DNA from: CAVRUZ01 sp963724495
GTDB lineage: Bacteria > Actinomycetota > Actinomycetes > Propionibacteriales > DAIQRJ01
Direction: 5' to 3'
Assembly (NCBI GenBank): GCA_963724495.1
Contig: CAVRUZ010000005.1
Location: forward strand, 310,001-374,000
Length of the DNA: 64,000 bases
The translations under genes and the position numbers were made by a program. A model generated the notes under the pieces. That model was given only the letters and a program-made list of their open reading frames with translations. It was not told the DNA's origin and did no database searches. This document shows positions 27,983 through 37,441 of the stretch, in pieces (position 1 is the stretch's first letter; every line of letters starts with the position of its first letter).

Positions 27983-28960
27983 ATGTCGACCCATGAGGGA
28001 ACCGTTGTGCCCGATGCCGTACCAGCGAATCCGGTGCAAGCGGCCCGCACCAGAGCAGACGACGCCACGGCCAACCAGCGGATGCGCGCCGGCAACCGCG
28101 GCACGCTGACGACAGAGCAGGTCGCGACCTACGACGACGAGGGCGTACTCGTCCTGCCGGACCTTCTCGACGAGGCCGACATGGCGCCGGTGCGGGCTGC
28201 CCTCACCGAGAAGGTCGACCAGATCGCCGAGAAGCTGATCGAAGCGGGGCTCATTCGCGATCCGATGGTGGACGAGCCCTTCCGCACGCGGCTGGCGAAG
28301 CTGTTCGAGGGTCTCGACGGGGAGCACTTCCTCACCTACGGCCGGAGCTGGCGCGACCGGTTCCCCGGCTATTACACCCTGATGAGCAATCCCAAGATCC
28401 TCGATGTGGTCGAGAGCCTCATCGGACCCGAGCTTTTCGCCAACCCGGTCTACAACGTGCGGCCGAAGGTGCCGCGCGTTGCGGCCGGGGCGGTGCCGTG
28501 GCACCAGGACAAGAGCTACTGGCCGGACGCGAACTCCAACCCCGTGATCACGGTCTGGATCTCGTTCGTCGATGCCACGCTGGAGAACGGGTGTCTGCAT
28601 GTGCTGCCCCGAACGCAACGCACCCGAGTCATGGACTTCCACCAGGAGTCCTACTCCGGAACGGGATTCCTCGAAGTCGACGAGAAGCACCTACGGCTCC
28701 TGACCACGGGCAAGGCCCGCGCTCTGACCGTCAAGGCCGGCACCGCCATCTTGTTCAACGACCGCCTCGTGCACTCCTCCACGCCGAACAACTCAGACCA
28801 CGTGCGATGGAGTGTCGACCTCAGATACCAACCCACAGACCAGGACCCGATGCCCCAGCACGGAGCCGGCTTCCTCGCCCGCAGCCGACGGCATCCCGAG
28901 AAGGTGGCGACGCTCGACGACTGGCTAGCCGGCAGACCGGAACACCTGCTCCAATCCTGA
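27983..28960 (+). CDS. phytanoyl-CoA dioxygenase (PhyH) family protein
   Basis: Fe(II)/2-oxoglutarate-dependent oxygenase, 325 aa. The iron facial triad is the H and D of PWHQDKSYWPD (about residues 172-175) plus H in DRLVHSSTPNN at about 262. R in DHVRWSVDLRYQ is the likely 2-oxoglutarate anchor. Additional landmarks are VWISFVDATLENGCLHVLP and LTVKAGTAILFNDR. The N-terminal 40 residues are polar and may be disordered. The family hydroxylates lipids, small acids or antibiotics; the substrate cannot be inferred. The start is ATG 27983. It is convergent with the GH15 gene, with only 41 bp between stops. Confidence 0.88.
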   Translation: MSTHEGTVVPDAVPANPVQAARTRADDATANQRMRAGNRGTLTTEQVATYDDEGVLVLPDLLDEADMAPVRAALTEKVDQIAEKLIEAGLIRDPMVDEPFRTRLAKLFEGLDGEHFLTYGRSWRDRFPGYYTLMSNPKILDVVESLIGPELFANPVYNVRPKVPRVAAGAVPWHQDKSYWPDANSNPVITVWISFVDATLENGCLHVLPRTQRTRVMDFHQESYSGTGFLEVDEKHLRLLTTGKARALTVKAGTAILFNDRLVHSSTPNNSDHVRWSVDLRYQPTDQDPMPQHGAGFLARSRRHPEKVATLDDWLAGRPEHLLQS

Positions 28961-29001
28961 GCCAGGGTTGACCTTGTCCTCGTCTACGCGGACACGCTTG
29001 A

Positions 29002-30855
29002 TCATGCGTCCGTCCGAGAGGGTGCCGGCGGGACGAAAGCGCCGTCGCCGACGCCGTGGTCGAGTTGGTTGTCGAGATTGATGGCAGCGTTGATCAGGGA
29101 CAGGTGGGTGAATGCCTGGGGGAAGTTTCCGAGTTGCTCACCGGTGAGCCCGATCTCCTCGGCGAAAAGGCCGAGGTGGTTGGCGTAGGTGAACATCTTT
29201 TCCAGGGTGAGCCGCGCCTGTTCGAGACGCCCTGAATGCGCCAGGGCGTCCACGTACCAGAACGTGCAGATCGAGAACGTCCCCTCTTCGCCGCGCAGCC
29301 CATCAGGGGAGGCGCTGGGGTTGTAGCGGTAGACCAGGCTGTCGGAAACCAGCTCACCGTCCATGGCATCAAGGGTGGACAGCCACATCGGGTCGTTGGG
29401 GACGACGAAGCCGGTCAACGGCATCATCAGGAGTGACGCGTCCAGCACGTCGGTCTTGTCGTGCTGGGTGAAGGCGCCTCGTCCCGGATTCCAGCCGTGG
29501 TCCATGATCTTGGAATAGAGCCGGTCGCGTTCGGTGATCCAGCGCTCCAGGTCGGCGGGCCGTCCCTGCTTGCGGGCCAGCCGGACCATGCGATCCAGCG
29601 CGACCCAGCACATGAGACGGCCGTAAGTGAAGTTCTGGCGGCCACCGCGCGTCTCCCAGACGCCCTCGTCGGGCTGGTCCCAGTGCTCGCACAGCCAGTC
29701 GGCCATCTGGGCGAGCTTTGTCCAACCGGCATGGCCGACGCTCATCCCGTGCTGGTCGGCCAGCCAGATCGAGTCCAGCATCTCCCCGTAGATGTCGAGC
29801 TGGAGCTGGTCGGCGGCGCCGTTGCCGATGCGGACCGGCCTGGAGCCGGCGTATCCCTCGAAGTGGTCAAGAATCAGCTCGTCGAGGTCGGAGGACCCGT
29901 CGACTCGGTACATGATCTTCAAGGGTCCGGATCCCTCGCCGGCCTGCTCGCCCACACGGTCGCTGAGCCAGCCCATGAACGCCGCAGCCTCCTCGGTGAA
30001 CCCGAGTCCGAGCAGCGCATGGATCGAGAAGGAGGCGTCCCGGATCCAGGTGTAGCGATAGTCCCAGTTACGTTCGCCCCCGACCTGCTCCGGGAGGCCG
30101 GCGGTGGGTGCGGCCACGAGGGCGCCGGTTGGGGCGTAGGTCATCAACTTGAGCGTGATCGCCGAACGGGCGACCATCTCGCGCCAGCGGCCGCGGTAGG
30201 TCGAGCGGGCCAACCAACCCCGCCAGAACCGGGCGGCGTCGTCGAACATCGCCAGCAGCTCCTCGCGCGAGCGACGCCGTGGTGGGTCCTCTGCCGACGA
30301 CTCGAGGACCACCCCGTCCACGTCCCCGGCCTTCAGGGTGATGGTGGCCCGCACGTCGTCGCCGTGACGTTCCAGGCCGGCTGGTCCATGGAGGGTGAGC
30401 TGGAGGGCTGGAGTACGGAAGACCGCGCCCTCTTGGGTGATGTCGACGTCGTGGGACTGGCGGCCGTAGTCGAATCGTGGCGCGCAGTCCACGACGAAAC
30501 GCACTTCGCCACGCACGCAGCGCACCGCCCGAACCAGGCGGTGGCGATCGGTTGCCTGCTGAGGGTCCTCGACCGGCATGAAGTCGATCACCTCGCCAAC
30601 CCCACCGGGAGTCATGAACCGGGTGATCAGGATGGCCGTGTCCGGAAAGTAGAGCTGTCGGGTCACGTGGTCGGTTCCCTCTGGCGCGATCCGGAAGTAC
30701 CCGCCCTTGTCGCGGTCGACCAGCGACGCGAACACGCTCGGTGAGTCGAACCGCGGGCAGCAGAACCAGTCGACGCTCCCGTCGGTCGTCACCAGTGCGG
30801 CGGTCTGCAGGTCACCGATGAGTCCGTGCTCGGCGATCGGCGGATAGCGGTCCAT
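29002..30855 (-). CDS. GH15 glycoside hydrolase (glucoamylase/trehalase type)
   Basis: Six-hairpin (alpha/alpha)6 enzyme, 617 aa. N-terminal domain: IAEHGLIGDLQTAALVTTDG and SVDWFCCPRFDSPSVFASLV, typical of the trehalase/glucoamylase group. The catalytic region includes GERNWDYRYTWIRDASFSIH and the acid/base region SSDLDELILDHFEGYAG. Base-region markers are NFTYGRLMCWVALDRM and EEGTFSICTFWYVDALA. No signal peptide, so cytoplasmic. Relatives in actinobacteria hydrolyse trehalose; others cut maltose-type glucans. ATG 30855 follows AAGGAGG by 5 nt. The two other glycosidase genes are 8 kb away. Divergent from the phosphodiesterase gene, with 335 bp between starts. Confidence 0.92.
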   Translation of the reverse strand: MDRYPPIAEHGLIGDLQTAALVTTDGSVDWFCCPRFDSPSVFASLVDRDKGGYFRIAPEGTDHVTRQLYFPDTAILITRFMTPGGVGEVIDFMPVEDPQQATDRHRLVRAVRCVRGEVRFVVDCAPRFDYGRQSHDVDITQEGAVFRTPALQLTLHGPAGLERHGDDVRATITLKAGDVDGVVLESSAEDPPRRRSREELLAMFDDAARFWRGWLARSTYRGRWREMVARSAITLKLMTYAPTGALVAAPTAGLPEQVGGERNWDYRYTWIRDASFSIHALLGLGFTEEAAAFMGWLSDRVGEQAGEGSGPLKIMYRVDGSSDLDELILDHFEGYAGSRPVRIGNGAADQLQLDIYGEMLDSIWLADQHGMSVGHAGWTKLAQMADWLCEHWDQPDEGVWETRGGRQNFTYGRLMCWVALDRMVRLARKQGRPADLERWITERDRLYSKIMDHGWNPGRGAFTQHDKTDVLDASLLMMPLTGFVVPNDPMWLSTLDAMDGELVSDSLVYRYNPSASPDGLRGEEGTFSICTFWYVDALAHSGRLEQARLTLEKMFTYANHLGLFAEEIGLTGEQLGNFPQAFTHLSLINAAINLDNQLDHGVGDGAFVPPAPSRTDA

Positions 30856-31190
30856 AGGTCCTCCTTCAAGCGCCCGGTGACTGCCCGGGAACGAACGTTG
30901 AGCGAGCCAATCACGCCACGGCCACAATGACTCCCGAATGCGAGGAGATCCTCCCTAAGTGAGGCGGGAACCGACCTTCTGCCACTGTCTCCCGCGCCAC
31001 GAATATCCGGAGTCGTGGCACCAAGGAGGCCATCGGAACGGAGGCAACAGCGCCGCGGTCTCGCACCTGTTCTCGGATAGGTTCTGATCCGAGTCACACT
31101 TCATCATCGGTCCGCCGTGGCCCGCCAGCCACGGCGCCGAAGAATTCATGCCTCGTTGGTCTCCATCGGACGCTAGGTGAGGGAGCACGT
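30856..31190. other. divergent intergenic region
   Basis: 335 bp between divergently transcribed genes. It probably contains promoters for both, but no motif is clear enough to call. No ORF is supported. Confidence 0.5.
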
Positions 31191-33269
31191 GTGGTGAGGG
31201 CGACCGAACCAGCAAGCGCCGATCGGCACTTCCGGGTACGACCGGGCGACATCGGCCGCCTGCTCGCGGTGTGGCTGGTCTGCTCCCTGGCGTTGGCACT
31301 TGCCGATGCCCTGTTGTCGGATCTGTCCGCCGAGGGAGCCTGGGCATACGTCGGGGCTACAGCTCTGGCCGGCCTGCTTGGACTGGTGTTCCGGCCGGCG
31401 CTCGTGTTCGTTGCCGCCCGCATCGGCTGGTTGGCGATCGTTCTTGCGGGGTTCATCGCGCAGGCTCTGCTGATCTACGCCGCGATCTGGATCGCCCCCG
31501 GGATCACCGCCACCGCCGGCGCGGCCTTCTGGGCGTCCTGGATCGTCGCCGTGATCGGCACCGCCGCAGCCTGGTTGGGAAGTTCTGGCACCGATGACTC
31601 GTTCACGGCCTCGATGCAGCGACGCCGAATCGACCATCCCGCTATCGCGGACCCCGAGGTCGACGGTGTCGTGTTCGTCCAGATGGACGGCGTCGGCTTC
31701 CCGGTCCTGATGTGGGCCATCCAGGCCGGCGCTGTCCCGACCCTCCGGCGTTGGGTCACCTCCGGGGATTACGAACTCCGCGAGTGGACGCCGCAGATGC
31801 CGTGCACGACGCCGGCGAGTCAGATGGGGATCCTGCACGGCACGGTGGCGGGCATCCCGGCGTTTCGCTGGTATGACCGTGACTTGAAGAGAGTCTTGAT
31901 CACGAACCGCCCGGACGATGCCACGATCGTCGAGCAGCGAGCGACCACTGGAAACGGCTTGCTTGCCGATGACGGCGTCGGGATCGGCAACCTGTTCAGT
32001 GGCGATGCGCCCAGGACCATCCTCACGATGAGCCACCTCGGCGAGGGCAAAGGGTCTGCGGAGGTGCGACGAACGTTCGGCTGGTTCATGGCGACGCCCC
32101 AAGGCTTCACTCGGGCGATTGTGCGATCGGTCGCGGAGGTGGGGAAGGAGCGGTGGCAGGCCGCCAGGGAGAAACGGCTCGACATCCATCCACGCGGACA
32201 CCGCGGGTGGACCTACGCCGGACTTCGGGCCGCCACCAACGTGCTGCAGCGCGACCTCAACACGGCGGTGATAGCGGAGGAGATGCGCAAAGGGACCAAG
32301 AGCATCTACGTCGACTACGTCGACTACGACGAGATCGCCCACCACGCCGGCATGTTCCGCCCGGAGGCCATGGCAGCCCTTGATGGGCTGGATCGGGTTC
32401 TCGGAACGCTCGAGCGGCTGTCTGTTGACGCCGCTCGTCGCTACCACCTCGTTGTGCTGTCTGACCATGGTCAGTCGCAGGGCCAATCCTTCGCCGACCG
32501 CTACGGCGAGGACCTCGGCGAACTGTGCACGAGGCTGATGGAGGAAAGCGTGGCCTCCCTCGATGCACCCGTCGAGAGCTGGGGGCGGATGGACTCCATG
32601 GCCGAGGACCTGGCGGGTTCGAGTATCTCCGGTCGCGCCGCCAGGCGTGCCGCCGCCGCGAGCACGCGACACGTTGACGACGGCGCCGACTCTGGGACCT
32701 CCGGCATCACTGTTCTGGGCTCGGGAAACCTTGGCCTGCTGTACGTCCACTCTCCCGTTCGGCTCACGCTGGACGAAATGGGCGAGCGCTGGCCCAATCT
32801 CATTCCTGGCTTGTGCGAGCACGAGGGTGTCGGCTTCATTGCGGGTCTCGACTCGGCGGGTGTGCCGTGGGCGTTCGGGGCCGACGGCCGGCTGCGTCTC
32901 GACACCGGCGAGGTGGCGGGCGTGGATCCAGTCGGGCCATACGGCGACCATGCTGCTCGAGTGCTTCTCCGGGCCGTTCTGATGCCCGAGGCACCCGATC
33001 TCTACATCAACAGTCGCGTCGATGACGTCACGCTCGACATTGCCGCCTTCGAGCCCCTCGTCGGGGCACACGGAGGTCTGGGCGGCTGGCAGGATCGCGC
33101 GTTCCTGTTGACCCCTCGCGAACTTGCGCACGTGCTGCCCGACGAGCACATCGAGGGTGCCGATCGCCTGCACGCCGTCCTCGTGGCGATGCTCCGCACG
33201 GTCGGGCAGCGAACGACGGTTACGGAACGAGGAGCAGGCCCCGAGCGCGACGTGTCAAAGGCTTCCTGA
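31191..33269 (+). CDS. membrane-anchored phosphodiesterase, phage-holin-like N-terminus
   Basis: 692 aa. The first 125 residues have four hydrophobic helices (LLAVWLVCSLALALADALL, AWAYVGATALAGLLGLVF, WLAIVLAGFIAQALLIYAA, WASWIVAVIGTAAAWLG) resembling a phage holin family 4 membrane module. A C-terminal alkaline-phosphatase-superfamily phosphodiesterase/pyrophosphatase follows: VVFVQMDGVGFPVL (metal Asp), CTTPASQMGILHG (nucleophile Thr), VDYDEIAHHAG (metal Asp and His) and VVLSDHGQSQGQSF (metal Asp and His). The C-terminus includes GAHGGLGGWQDRAFLL. Presumably it acts on a nucleotide or lipid-linked phosphodiester at the membrane. GTG 31191 has GAGGGAG upstream. Confidence 0.87.
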   Translation: MVRATEPASADRHFRVRPGDIGRLLAVWLVCSLALALADALLSDLSAEGAWAYVGATALAGLLGLVFRPALVFVAARIGWLAIVLAGFIAQALLIYAAIWIAPGITATAGAAFWASWIVAVIGTAAAWLGSSGTDDSFTASMQRRRIDHPAIADPEVDGVVFVQMDGVGFPVLMWAIQAGAVPTLRRWVTSGDYELREWTPQMPCTTPASQMGILHGTVAGIPAFRWYDRDLKRVLITNRPDDATIVEQRATTGNGLLADDGVGIGNLFSGDAPRTILTMSHLGEGKGSAEVRRTFGWFMATPQGFTRAIVRSVAEVGKERWQAAREKRLDIHPRGHRGWTYAGLRAATNVLQRDLNTAVIAEEMRKGTKSIYVDYVDYDEIAHHAGMFRPEAMAALDGLDRVLGTLERLSVDAARRYHLVVLSDHGQSQGQSFADRYGEDLGELCTRLMEESVASLDAPVESWGRMDSMAEDLAGSSISGRAARRAAAASTRHVDDGADSGTSGITVLGSGNLGLLYVHSPVRLTLDEMGERWPNLIPGLCEHEGVGFIAGLDSAGVPWAFGADGRLRLDTGEVAGVDPVGPYGDHAARVLLRAVLMPEAPDLYINSRVDDVTLDIAAFEPLVGAHGGLGGWQDRAFLLTPRELAHVLPDEHIEGADRLHAVLVAMLRTVGQRTTVTERGAGPERDVSKAS

Positions 33270-33288
33270 CGGGACGCCTGGCCGTCTG

Positions 33289-33816
33289 TCAGGCCTCGGT
33301 CTTGGCGTCGCGCTCGATTTCCTCGACGTCTGCCTTGAGCTCCTTGCTCTGCACCTTCTCGGCTCGGCGCATCTCTCGCTCGATCTTGGCGCCCATGTCC
33401 GACACGCCGACGACAACCAGCCCGGCTTGACCACTGTCCAGGTACTCGCCCATTTCCTTGAGGTCGTTGCGGCTCATTCCCGCAGCGGCATGCCCAGCCA
33501 CTGCTCCCAAGACTGCGCCGCCAGCCGTTGTAGCCGCCAGGAGCCCGCCTCCGATCGCGGCGAACGGAAACAGCGCTACGACAAGTCCGGTAGCAAGTCC
33601 CACGCCGCCTCCGAACACGCCACCAACCCGGGTCGGTGTCTCGTGCTTGCTGACGATCTTGACCTTGCCGTCTTCGCGCCGCTCAATCACCGCCGCGTCG
33701 TAGGCGTCGATCAGCCCGGCCTTGGTGTGCAGGTCCTTGATCAGTTCGTAGTCGCCCTTTGCGCCCTCGACATCGGCGTACACGCCGACATAGACCATGA
33801 ATGTGTCGATTGCCAT
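33289..33816 (-). CDS. DUF1269-family membrane-associated protein (copy 2)
   Basis: 175 aa. Start MAIDTFMVYVGVYADVEGAK, followed by a KVKIVSKHETPTR strand, a Gly/Ala-rich hydrophobic hairpin at about 68-115 (VGLATGLVVALFPFAAIGGG), then SGQAGLVVVGVSDMGAKIER and a charged C-terminal helix. GGAGGAGG precedes the ATG. The layout matches the proteins at 18724 and 44913, but this copy alone has a long acidic and basic C-terminal helix. Function is unknown. Convergent with the phosphodiesterase gene, with 19 bp between stops. Confidence 0.82.
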   Translation of the reverse strand: MAIDTFMVYVGVYADVEGAKGDYELIKDLHTKAGLIDAYDAAVIERREDGKVKIVSKHETPTRVGGVFGGGVGLATGLVVALFPFAAIGGGLLAATTAGGAVLGAVAGHAAAGMSRNDLKEMGEYLDSGQAGLVVVGVSDMGAKIEREMRRAEKVQSKELKADVEEIERDAKTEA

Positions 33817-33986
33817 CCCAGTCCTCCTCCTTGCATTCGGGTTGCCGGGGGCGACCAGTCGTCGTCGCCGAGGCCTTCACCGGATGGGTCAGCCGATGGG
33901 GTCGGCCGTCGCGAATTCTGTCAGCTTCGAGGCGGCTAGACCATGGTGCCTGAGGCACCGAGCGCAGGAGCTCGTCGGATCGACCT

Positions 33987-34358
33987 CTAGCCGGCGATCC
34001 AGGCTTTCGCCTGATCGAGATCGGCGACACGGAACAGTCGCGCCTCTCCGGGGAAGAGCCACAGGAACAACCTCGATGCGCGAGCCATCCACGCGAGGTC
34101 GGTCACGATCGCGGACCGCTTCCAATCCCGGTGGTGCTCGACCAAGAGGTTGAAGCCGAGCTTGGTGTCATCCCAAAACCCCTCGCCCTCGACATCATCC
34201 AAGTCCTCGATCAGATAGAGGACCCGCAGACCGTCGCCGCTCTCGACCGCCGCCTTGAGCGTGGGAACGAGGATGTCCGAGTAATCCTCGTCCTCCACAT
34301 CGCCGTCAATCCGGAAGCCGACTGTCCCGTCGGGCATGTTGTGGAGTCGCTTCAGCAT
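33987..34358 (-). CDS. SpoIIAA-like STAS-fold protein
   Basis: 123 aa soluble protein. Sequence order: GTVGFRIDGDVEDEDYSDIL, LRVLYLIEDLDDVEGEGF, WKRSAIVTDLAWMARASRLF and ARLFRVADLDQAKAWIAG. This is the pattern of the SpoIIAA-like (DUF3478) family, small STAS-fold proteins of unknown ligand, sometimes lipid-binding. The ATG start at 34358 has only a modest ribosome site. It is on the same strand as the DUF1269 protein downstream, 170 bp apart. Confidence 0.8.
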   Translation of the reverse strand: MLKRLHNMPDGTVGFRIDGDVEDEDYSDILVPTLKAAVESGDGLRVLYLIEDLDDVEGEGFWDDTKLGFNLLVEHHRDWKRSAIVTDLAWMARASRLFLWLFPGEARLFRVADLDQAKAWIAG

Positions 34359-34525
34359 GCTCGGGAGTGTAGGCGGATGCTCGACGATGTAGCCGTCGGC
34401 CGACCTTCCAGGTTGCCCTGGCCAGGGCCCTTTTCGTCCCGCGCGGTTGACTCATCTAGCACACGACTCTGTGCCACGATGTCGCCTGGCAGGCCAAGCG
34501 GCCCGCTGCCTGAGAGGGGCGGTCA

Positions 34526-35693
34526 ATGTCTGGAATTCCCACGCCCGGGCGTCCTGATGCATCCGATGCGCCAGCTGGGAGCGTCGTGACCACCGCGCCA
34601 AAGGCAGGAATCACACGTGGGCTGTTGCTGATTGTCGGTATTGCGGCCACGCTGGTCGCGGCCTTGGGCCTCAAGGCATTCCAGGACGTGGTAGGCCCAC
34701 TCTTCCTGGCCGTGGTCCTGTCGATCATCGTCCACCCGGTGCGACGCCTAAGCAGTCGGTTCCATCTGCCGGGCTGGGTTGGCGTGATCCTGAGCCTGAT
34801 CGCCGTCTACTGCATCGTCGCCGGATTGGTGCTGGTCCTGGTGCTTTCGGGAGCCCAGCTGGCGGTGTTGCTCGAGGAGTCTGCACCGGACGTGCAGGCG
34901 TTCGCTCAAAGCGCTGCCGACAAGTTGGCCGAGCTGGGAGTAAGCCAGGATCAGCTTCAAGCTATCGCCAACGGGCTCGATCCGGGCAAGTTGATCGATT
35001 TCACTGCGAGCCTGTTGGGTGGACTCGCCGGTGTGCTCAGCAGCGTTTCGTTCCTTGTGTTGCTGCTGTTCTTCACCGTCTCTGACGCCGGCACTTTCGC
35101 CTCAAGACTCGCTCGGATCTCGCCTGCCGGCCAGCGACTGGCGAGCGCCTTCGAACTCTTTGCGCGCGGAAGTCGTCAGTACCTCGGGCGTGTCAACGGT
35201 GTTCGGCGCCGGAGTGGCCCTGCTTGACTTCGTCGCGTTGGTCTTCCTGGACATTCGCTACGCGTGGCTCTGGGCTCTGCTGGCTTTCGTGACCAACTTC
35301 ATCCCCAACGTCGGCTTCATCATCGGGCTCATACCACCGACGATCCTGGCTCTGGTGGATCACGATGCCGGAACAGCAATCGCCATCATCGTCATCTACT
35401 GCGTACTCAACATCGTCATTCAAAGCGTCATCCAGCCACGAGTGGTCGGCATCGTGGTCGGGCTGACGGCCACCCTCAGCTTCGTCTCACTGGTCGTTTG
35501 GACGTCGATCATGGGCGCAGTGGGCGCCCTGCTGGCCGTGCCGGCGACGCTGCTGGTCAAGGCGCTGTTCGTGGACGTGGACCCAGACCATCGATGGTTC
35601 CAGATGCTGTTGTCGAATGCCCCGGAGGAAGAGGAACCGGCCGCCGAGACGGTCGAGACTGCCGTCGGCGTCCGGCCCGAGGCAAGCGCCTGA
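34526..35693 (+). pseudogene. AI-2E family transporter, frameshifted
   Basis: Membrane permease of the AI-2E exporter family (autoinducer-2 or Na+/H+ antiport relatives), about 388 residues if repaired. The N-terminal half from ATG 34526 contains ITRGLLLIVGIAATLVAALG, GPLFLAVVLSIIVHPVRRLS and LLGGLAGVLSSVSFLVLLLF. At about 35183-35195, in SRQYLG, the frame changes by one extra base. The C-terminal half then reads VSTVFGAGVALLDFVALVFL, FIPNVGFIIGLIPPTILALV and NIVIQSVIQPRVVG (typical C-terminal family motif). Both halves are well conserved and the break falls where the family has a loop. Confidence 0.85.
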
Positions 35694-35709
35694 CACCGAG
35701 CCCGCAAGG

Positions 35710-36204
35710 TCAGTGCAGCTGACTGAGCGCGGCCTTGAGCAGGATCATGAGCACTCCGAAGCCGCCGGCGAGCACTGTCATGCCGAACTGCGGAAGACCA
35801 CGCAGCCCCGCCGATCGGCCAGCTGCCCAGCCGTACACCGTCAGCAGCACCACGATGACGACAAGAGTGATGACGGCCGCCGTCGAGGGCTCCGCGCCGA
35901 ACAGTCGCGCCAACAGAAGGGAGACCAGTGGAAGGTAGGAAGCACTGACGATCGGCCACTTCGCCCTGAGCGCCGCGCGAGTGTGAGCCCACGTCGGCAG
36001 GTGGCCGGCGCTGGCGTGCTCAACGAGTCCGCCATACTCCTCCGCCACCCAGTAGACCAACAACGTGACAAAGATGGCGAGCGCCAGCGGAAATGTCCGC
36101 ATCTCCGGGCCCACCACGGAAATGACAGACGCAGTCACGATCAGGCCATAGATTCCAGCGGCAGACCGGACTCGACGGGAACGCGGCTCCCGCGTCGCGC
36201 TCAC
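35710..36204 (-). CDS. integral membrane protein of unknown function
   Basis: 164 aa with four hydrophobic segments: AAGIYGLIVTASVISVVGP, TFPLALAIFVTLLVYWVAEE, YLPLVSLLLARLFGA and AVITLVVIVVLLTVYGWAA, plus a last one near the C-terminus. VAEEYGG after helix two is a conserved-looking charged loop. GTG 36204 follows AGGGAGG. I do not recognise the family. The gene is convergent with the AI-2E gene, 16 bp between stops. Confidence 0.78.
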   Translation of the reverse strand: MSATREPRSRRVRSAAGIYGLIVTASVISVVGPEMRTFPLALAIFVTLLVYWVAEEYGGLVEHASAGHLPTWAHTRAALRAKWPIVSASYLPLVSLLLARLFGAEPSTAAVITLVVIVVLLTVYGWAAGRSAGLRGLPQFGMTVLAGGFGVLMILLKAALSQLH

Positions 36205-36404
36205 CCGACCTCCCTGCGGACTCAGCTGGGGGCACAGTCACTCCAGTCAGATGAGTCGCTCCAAGCTGATGAGGACATCGACACCTTCAACCCTACGGTC
36301 AATCCTGTCTCGGCTCGAGGTGGCTCCGTTGACCCGCCCGCACGCCCATCGCTAGGGTCATTCGGCTGCCCATGCGGGTGGCCCACTTGGCGAAAGGTCA
36401 CGTC

Positions 36405-36977
36405 GTGTCAGATTGGCAAACTCTCGTTGTCTCCGAACCCAGAGGACTCCGCGTCGCCCTAGGCGTCATCAGCCTCGTCCTCGGTCTCGTTGCACTGATC
36501 TGGCCCGAGGCCACCCTGCTGGTTGTGGCGCTGGTGTTCGGGCTGCAACTCGTCGCCGTTGGGCTGATACGCGTGATCGCGGCGGTTTCCATGAAGGAGC
36601 TGCCAGGGAAGTGGCGGACAGTTTCCGCGATACTCGGCGTGCTGACCGCCCTCGCCGGCGTCGTCTTTCTCTTCCGGCCCGGCACCTCACTGGTGGTGCT
36701 CGCCATCATCTTGGCCATCGGCTGGATCATCGACGGTGTCTCGGAGTTGGTCTCTGCCTTCGTGGTGCGTCGCCCGCCCTTGGAGCGCGGCATGCTCATC
36801 GCCTTCGGCGCGCTGGCCATCATCGCCGCCGTCGTCGTTCTGCTTTTCCCGGGCGACAGCCTGGTTGTACTCACCCGCATCGGCGGGGTTGTCCTTCTCG
36901 CCTTCGGCATCGTCGAACTCATCGCGGCGTTGGCCGGGCGACGCGAAGAACCCGTCCCGGCCACCGGGGCTGCCTGA
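36405..36977 (+). CDS. HdeD family (DUF308) membrane protein
   Basis: 190 aa with six membrane helices in three similar pairs: LRVALGVISLVLGLVALIWP, ATLLVVALVFGLQLVAVGLI, TVSAILGVLTALAGVVFLF, SLVVLAIILAIGWIIDGVSE, AFGALAIIAAVVVLLFPGDS and IGGVVLLAFGIVELIAAL. The repeated WP, RPGTS and FPGDS endings are the HdeD pattern. HdeD proteins are linked to acid or general stress in other bacteria. GTG 36405 is used because AAAGG lies 7 nt upstream; ATG 36372 is a longer alternative. Confidence 0.87.
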   Translation: MSDWQTLVVSEPRGLRVALGVISLVLGLVALIWPEATLLVVALVFGLQLVAVGLIRVIAAVSMKELPGKWRTVSAILGVLTALAGVVFLFRPGTSLVVLAIILAIGWIIDGVSELVSAFVVRRPPLERGMLIAFGALAIIAAVVVLLFPGDSLVVLTRIGGVVLLAFGIVELIAALAGRREEPVPATGAA

Positions 36978-37441
36978 ACTGGAAGCACTGATCGGTCAGG
37001 TTGCTCGATCTGCTGGATGGGTGTTTCCAGCGATCGCGGTGGGGTCTGCGTGAGGGTGTGCTGGTGTAGCCAGGCTGGCCCGCGTTGGGGCGATGTGCGG
37101 TTTCGCCTTCGACCGAGAGTCTGAACACCATGACTGGATGTTGAGCGGTAGCTGATAGTCGGGCCCCCGGAACCGCGGGCGGGTCGGAGGCCGCCTCCGA
37201 GGGAGGCGCTAGTACCCTTGACATCATCGGGCCTCGCGGCGATCATTCGCACCGAGACCGCGGCTCCGCGGGTAGGTGGGCAGTCGTTGGCGAAAGGGTG
37301 CGAGGTAGTGCGCGGCGTCGGCGACAGTCGGTGAGCGCACCGCAGTTGAGTCCTAATTCCTGCACGCCGCTCTAAACGTTTGAGCGACGCTTCTCGACCA
37401 ATACTGCAGTCATATCAAATGCGCATCACGGGAGGTACACC
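36978..37441. other. intergenic with palindrome
   Basis: 464 bp without a supported gene. A near-perfect palindrome (TCGGAGGC C GCCTCCGA) lies at 37184-37200. The last 12 bases before the next gene contain a strong ribosome site (GGGAGG). Confidence 0.45.

Noticed and set aside
29461..30744. 427-codon plus-strand frame opposite GH15
   Set aside because: No family motif and no ribosome site; the minus-strand GH15 frame is complete and has the GH15 hallmarks.
31173..33173. 666-codon minus-strand frame opposite the phosphodiesterase
   Set aside because: No recognisable domain; the plus-strand frame has all catalytic motifs. Typical artefact of high GC third-position bias.
33265..33298. Short hairpin between the convergent phosphodiesterase and DUF1269 genes
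   Set aside because: Stem of 5-6 bp with competing pairings and no T-run; too weak to call a terminator.
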